In this document: piece after piece, positions 61,717 through 64,000 of the stretch | Numbering within the stretch: position 1 is the stretch's first letter | How the letters are laid out: every line of letters begins with the position of its first letter | From: Ctena decussata | Taxonomy: Eukaryota; Mollusca; Bivalvia; Lucinida; Lucinidae | Direction of reading: 5' to 3' | Length of the DNA: 64,000 nt | Assembly: GCA_963989385.1 (NCBI GenBank) | Contig: OZ022511.1 | Span: 434,001-498,000 of the forward strand | Translations under genes and position numbers: made by a program | The notes under the pieces: generated by a model | The model's database searches: none | What the model was told of the DNA's origin: nothing | The model's input: only the letters and a program-made list of their open reading frames with translations

Positions 61717-62510
61717 TTATAAAGGCCATTAACATGTCTACATGCATGCACAATCTTAGGTCAACTGATTGCATAACTTGCGAATTATAGGCCATCGAAA
61801 TTTGTGTAAAGAAAAGTTTGTGCGACTTTAGCTCCCAAACGGAATAAAAGCTAAAGCTGAAGTAGCCTTCATTCTATTTCACTTATTTGTGTCTACACAT
61901 GTATATATTTTGCAGAGACTCAAAGCTCTTGAGAATGGAGAAAATGAGGTGTCAATTTTGCATTGGACCCTATGGGAAAATGCATTAAACGCCTACTGCT
62001 CCGACGTTCAGCGACCGATAACATCCATCTTTACACTGTAAACGGTAATTACATAGGTACATGCCTGGGGCAAATAACAGCGCAAATAATTGTCCATGTG
62101 CAGAGTAATAAAGGAGCAAACTTTTATGTATGGGCTGCAGTGGAAGTTATTCTTAAAATTGACTTTCACGAATCGTTCTGAAACTCTGCTAAAATTACAG
62201 ATAATTCCCATATATTTCTTGGGAAAAAATCCCAGAAATTCTCCTTTCTCCGTTGTCGAGATATTCGAGGGCAAAGTCGTGCAGTTTACGACTTCCAGGG
62301 GCTATAACTCGAAAACTAAAGAACGAGAATTTTTGGCACATATGGTCAATTGAATGTTTATCCCAACCCTCTCATTTGGCACTAGTTTCAGCCCGAATTG
62401 TGCAAGTCACCTAAGGTCACGAATCGTCGCGAACGTGTAGCCCAAATTGTGAAAATTTCAAACCGCTACTGCTTGCTTGTATGAGTAGGTAGCCATCTGA
62501 AACTTGGCAT
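61717..62510 (+). repeat. Satellite monomer 79
   Basis: 794 bp. The only altered TATA-like box (CATTTATAAAGG). CTTAGGTCAAC, GAAGTAGCC, ATATATTTTGC, one base lost in AAAATTGAC, and CGTCGCG. Confidence 0.97.
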
Positions 62511-63305
62511 ATATAAAGGCCATTAACATGTCTACATGCATGCACAATCTAATGTCAACTGATTGCATAACTTGCGAATTATAGGCCATCGAAATTTGTG
62601 TAAAGAAAAGTTTGTGCGACTTTAGCTCCCAAACGGAATAAAAGCTAAAGCTGAAATAGCCTTCATTCTATTTCACTTATTTGTGTCTACACATGTATAT
62701 GTTTTGCAGAGACTCAAAGCTCTTGAGAATGGAGAAAATGAGGTGTCAATTTTGCATTGGACCCTATGGGAAAATGCATTAAACGCCTACTGCTCCGACG
62801 TTCAGCGACCGATAACATCCATCTTTACACTGTAAACGGTAATTACATAGGTACATGCCTGGGGCAAATAACAGCGCAAATAATTGTCCATGTGCAGAGT
62901 AATAAAGGAGCAAACTTTTATGTATGGGCTGCAGTGGAAGTTATTATTAAAAGGTGACTTTCACGAATCGTTCTGAAACTCTGCTAAAATTACAGATAAT
63001 TCCCATATATTTCTTGGGAAAAAATCCCAGAAATTCTCCTTTCTCCGTTGTCGAGATATTCGAGGGCAAAGTCGTGCAGTTTACGACTTCCAGGGGCTAT
63101 AACTCGAAAACTAAAGAACGAGAAATTTTGGCACATATGGTCAATTGAATGTTTATCCCAACCCTCGCATTTGGCACTAGTTTCAGCCCGAATTGTGCAA
63201 GTCATCCAAGGTCAAGAATCGTCCCGAACGTGTAGCCCAAATTGTGAAAATTTCAAACCGCTACTGCTTGCTTGTATGAGTAGGTAGCCATCTGAAACTT
63301 GGCAT
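62511..63305 (+). repeat. Satellite monomer 80
   Basis: 795 bp. ATCTAATGTC, GTTATTATTAAAAGG, AGAAATTTTGG, CCTCGCATTT and GTCATCCAAGGTCAAG are all private, so it is one of the more diverged units. Confidence 0.97.
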
Positions 63306-64000
63306 ATATAAAGGCCATTAACATGTCTACATGCATGCACAATCTTATGTCAACTGATTGCATAACTTGCGAATTATAGGCCATCGAAATTTGTGTAAAG
63401 AAAAGTTTGTGCGACTTTAGCTCCCAAACGGAATAAAAGCTAAAGCTGAAATAGCCTTCATTCTATTTCACTTATTTGTGTCTACACATGTATATGTTTT
63501 GCAGAGACTCAAAGCTCTTGAGAATGGAGAAAATGAGGTGTCAATTTTGCATTGGACCCTATGGGAAAATGCATTAAACGCCTACTGCTCCGACGTTCAG
63601 CGACCGATAACATCCATCTTTACACTGTAAACGGTAATTACATAGGTACATGCCTGGGGCAAATAACAGCGCAAATAATTGTCCATGTGCAGAGTAATAA
63701 AGGAGCAAACTTTTATGTATGGGCTGCAGTGGAAGTTATTCTTAAAAGGTGACTTTCACGAATCGTTCTGAAACTCTGCTAAAATTACAGATAATTCCCA
63801 TATATTTCTTGGGAAAAAATCCCAGAAATTCTCCTTTCTCCGTTGTCGAGATATTCGAGGGCAAAGTCGTGCAGTTTACGACTTCCAGGGGTATAACTCG
63901 AAAACTAAAGAACGAGAATTTTTGGCACATATGGTCAATTGAATGTTTATCCCAACCCTCTCATTTGGCACTAGTTTCAGCCCGAATTGTGCAAGTCACC
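63306..64000 (+). repeat. Satellite monomer 81, cut by window edge
   Basis: 695 bp visible. Consensus except one base lost at AGGGGTATAAC near 63891. It stops at AAGTCACC because the window ends, not the array. Confidence 0.97.

Larger units (their letters stand above)
1..64000 (+). repeat. 795-bp satellite DNA array, 81 units, all same orientation
   Basis: Every base belongs to a copy of the same 795-bp unit. The phase marker TATATAAAGG recurs at 795-bp steps from base 1 to base 63306, and the only departures are indels of 1-3 bp and one 288-bp deletion. Units differ from the consensus at roughly 0-10 positions each, so most pairs are about 98-99.9% identical by eye. No unit is inverted, and nothing is inserted between or inside units. 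The unit looks moderately AT-rich. Both window edges lie inside the array. Tandem, directional, homogenised repetition with higher-order structure is characteristic of eukaryotic satellite DNA. Its chromosomal position and host are not determinable here, and the family is not one I recognise. Confidence 0.98.

Noticed and set aside
1..64000. CRISPR array
   Set aside because: Repeats are 795 bp and directly adjacent, with no short palindromic repeat, no unique spacers and no cas genes.
1..64000. rDNA or other tandem gene cluster
   Set aside because: No rRNA, tRNA, 5S, histone or snRNA sequence is recognisable in the 795-bp unit on either strand.
1..64000. CENP-B box in the monomer
   Set aside because: All TTCG sites on both strands were compared by eye with NTTCGNNNNANNCGGGN. 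The nearest (TTCGTGAAAGTCACC, reverse strand around 444-458) lacks the CGGG end.
1..64000. Transposon or LTR origin of the unit
   Set aside because: No terminal repeats, target-site duplications, transposase or reverse-transcriptase motifs were seen at any unit boundary. The phase of the unit is arbitrary.
1..64000. Telomeric or subtelomeric simple repeats
   Set aside because: No TTAGGG, TTTAGGG, TTAGG or similar tandem motif is present; isolated CTTAGG in units 4 and 15 is a single-base variant of CTAAGG.

Overview
The window is one uninterrupted head-to-tail satellite DNA array. The repeat unit is 795 bp. I count 81 units, all on the same strand: 79 of near-full length (793-798 bp), one internally deleted unit of 507 bp (6360-6866), and one cut by the right edge (63306-64000). 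I set the phase at the TATATAAAGG box, so the first unit starts at base 1. No unique sequence, spacer, inverted unit, transposon, tRNA, rRNA, CRISPR array or convincing gene was found. The array continues beyond both edges. Long, highly similar, higher-order-organised satellite of this kind points to a eukaryotic nuclear genome (centromeric, pericentromeric, subtelomeric or other heterochromatin). I do not recognise the monomer family and cannot name the host.

Layout. (1) 1-17197: units 1-22 show a decameric higher-order repeat. Marker variants in units 3-5 and 10-12 return in units 13-16 and 20-22 about 7.7-8.5 kb later. The pattern is disturbed by the 507-bp unit and by one extra monomer. 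(2) 17198-22764: a two-unit variant (23-24) returns five units later (28-29), and unit 29 is a chimera. (3) 22765-45817: units 30-58 are a mosaic of shared variants with spacings of 1, 2, 3, 6, 7 and 9 units and no single clean period. (4) 45818-54562: units 59-69 carry a nested dimer/hexamer pattern. A 1590-bp dimer is tandemly duplicated with one noticed difference, and a 2385-bp trimer recurs 4770 bp away with four noticed differences. (5) 54563-64000: units 70-81 are close to consensus, with another fresh 1590-bp dimer duplication at 57743-60922.

Within each monomer I can see a TATA-like box, an 8-bp perfect inverted repeat with a 15-nt loop, a bulged 9-bp hairpin, two 14-nt alternating pyrimidine-purine tracts, degenerate internal subrepeats, and an exon-like segment with splice-site-like edges but no conserved frame. 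The short ORFs that recur every 795 bp are by-products of repetition. They lack ATG starts at the listed positions, are broken by stops in many units, and their variants are mostly amino-acid changing. The value of the window is as a record of satellite turnover: unequal exchange, segmental amplification and one deletion whose left edge lies inside a hairpin arm.
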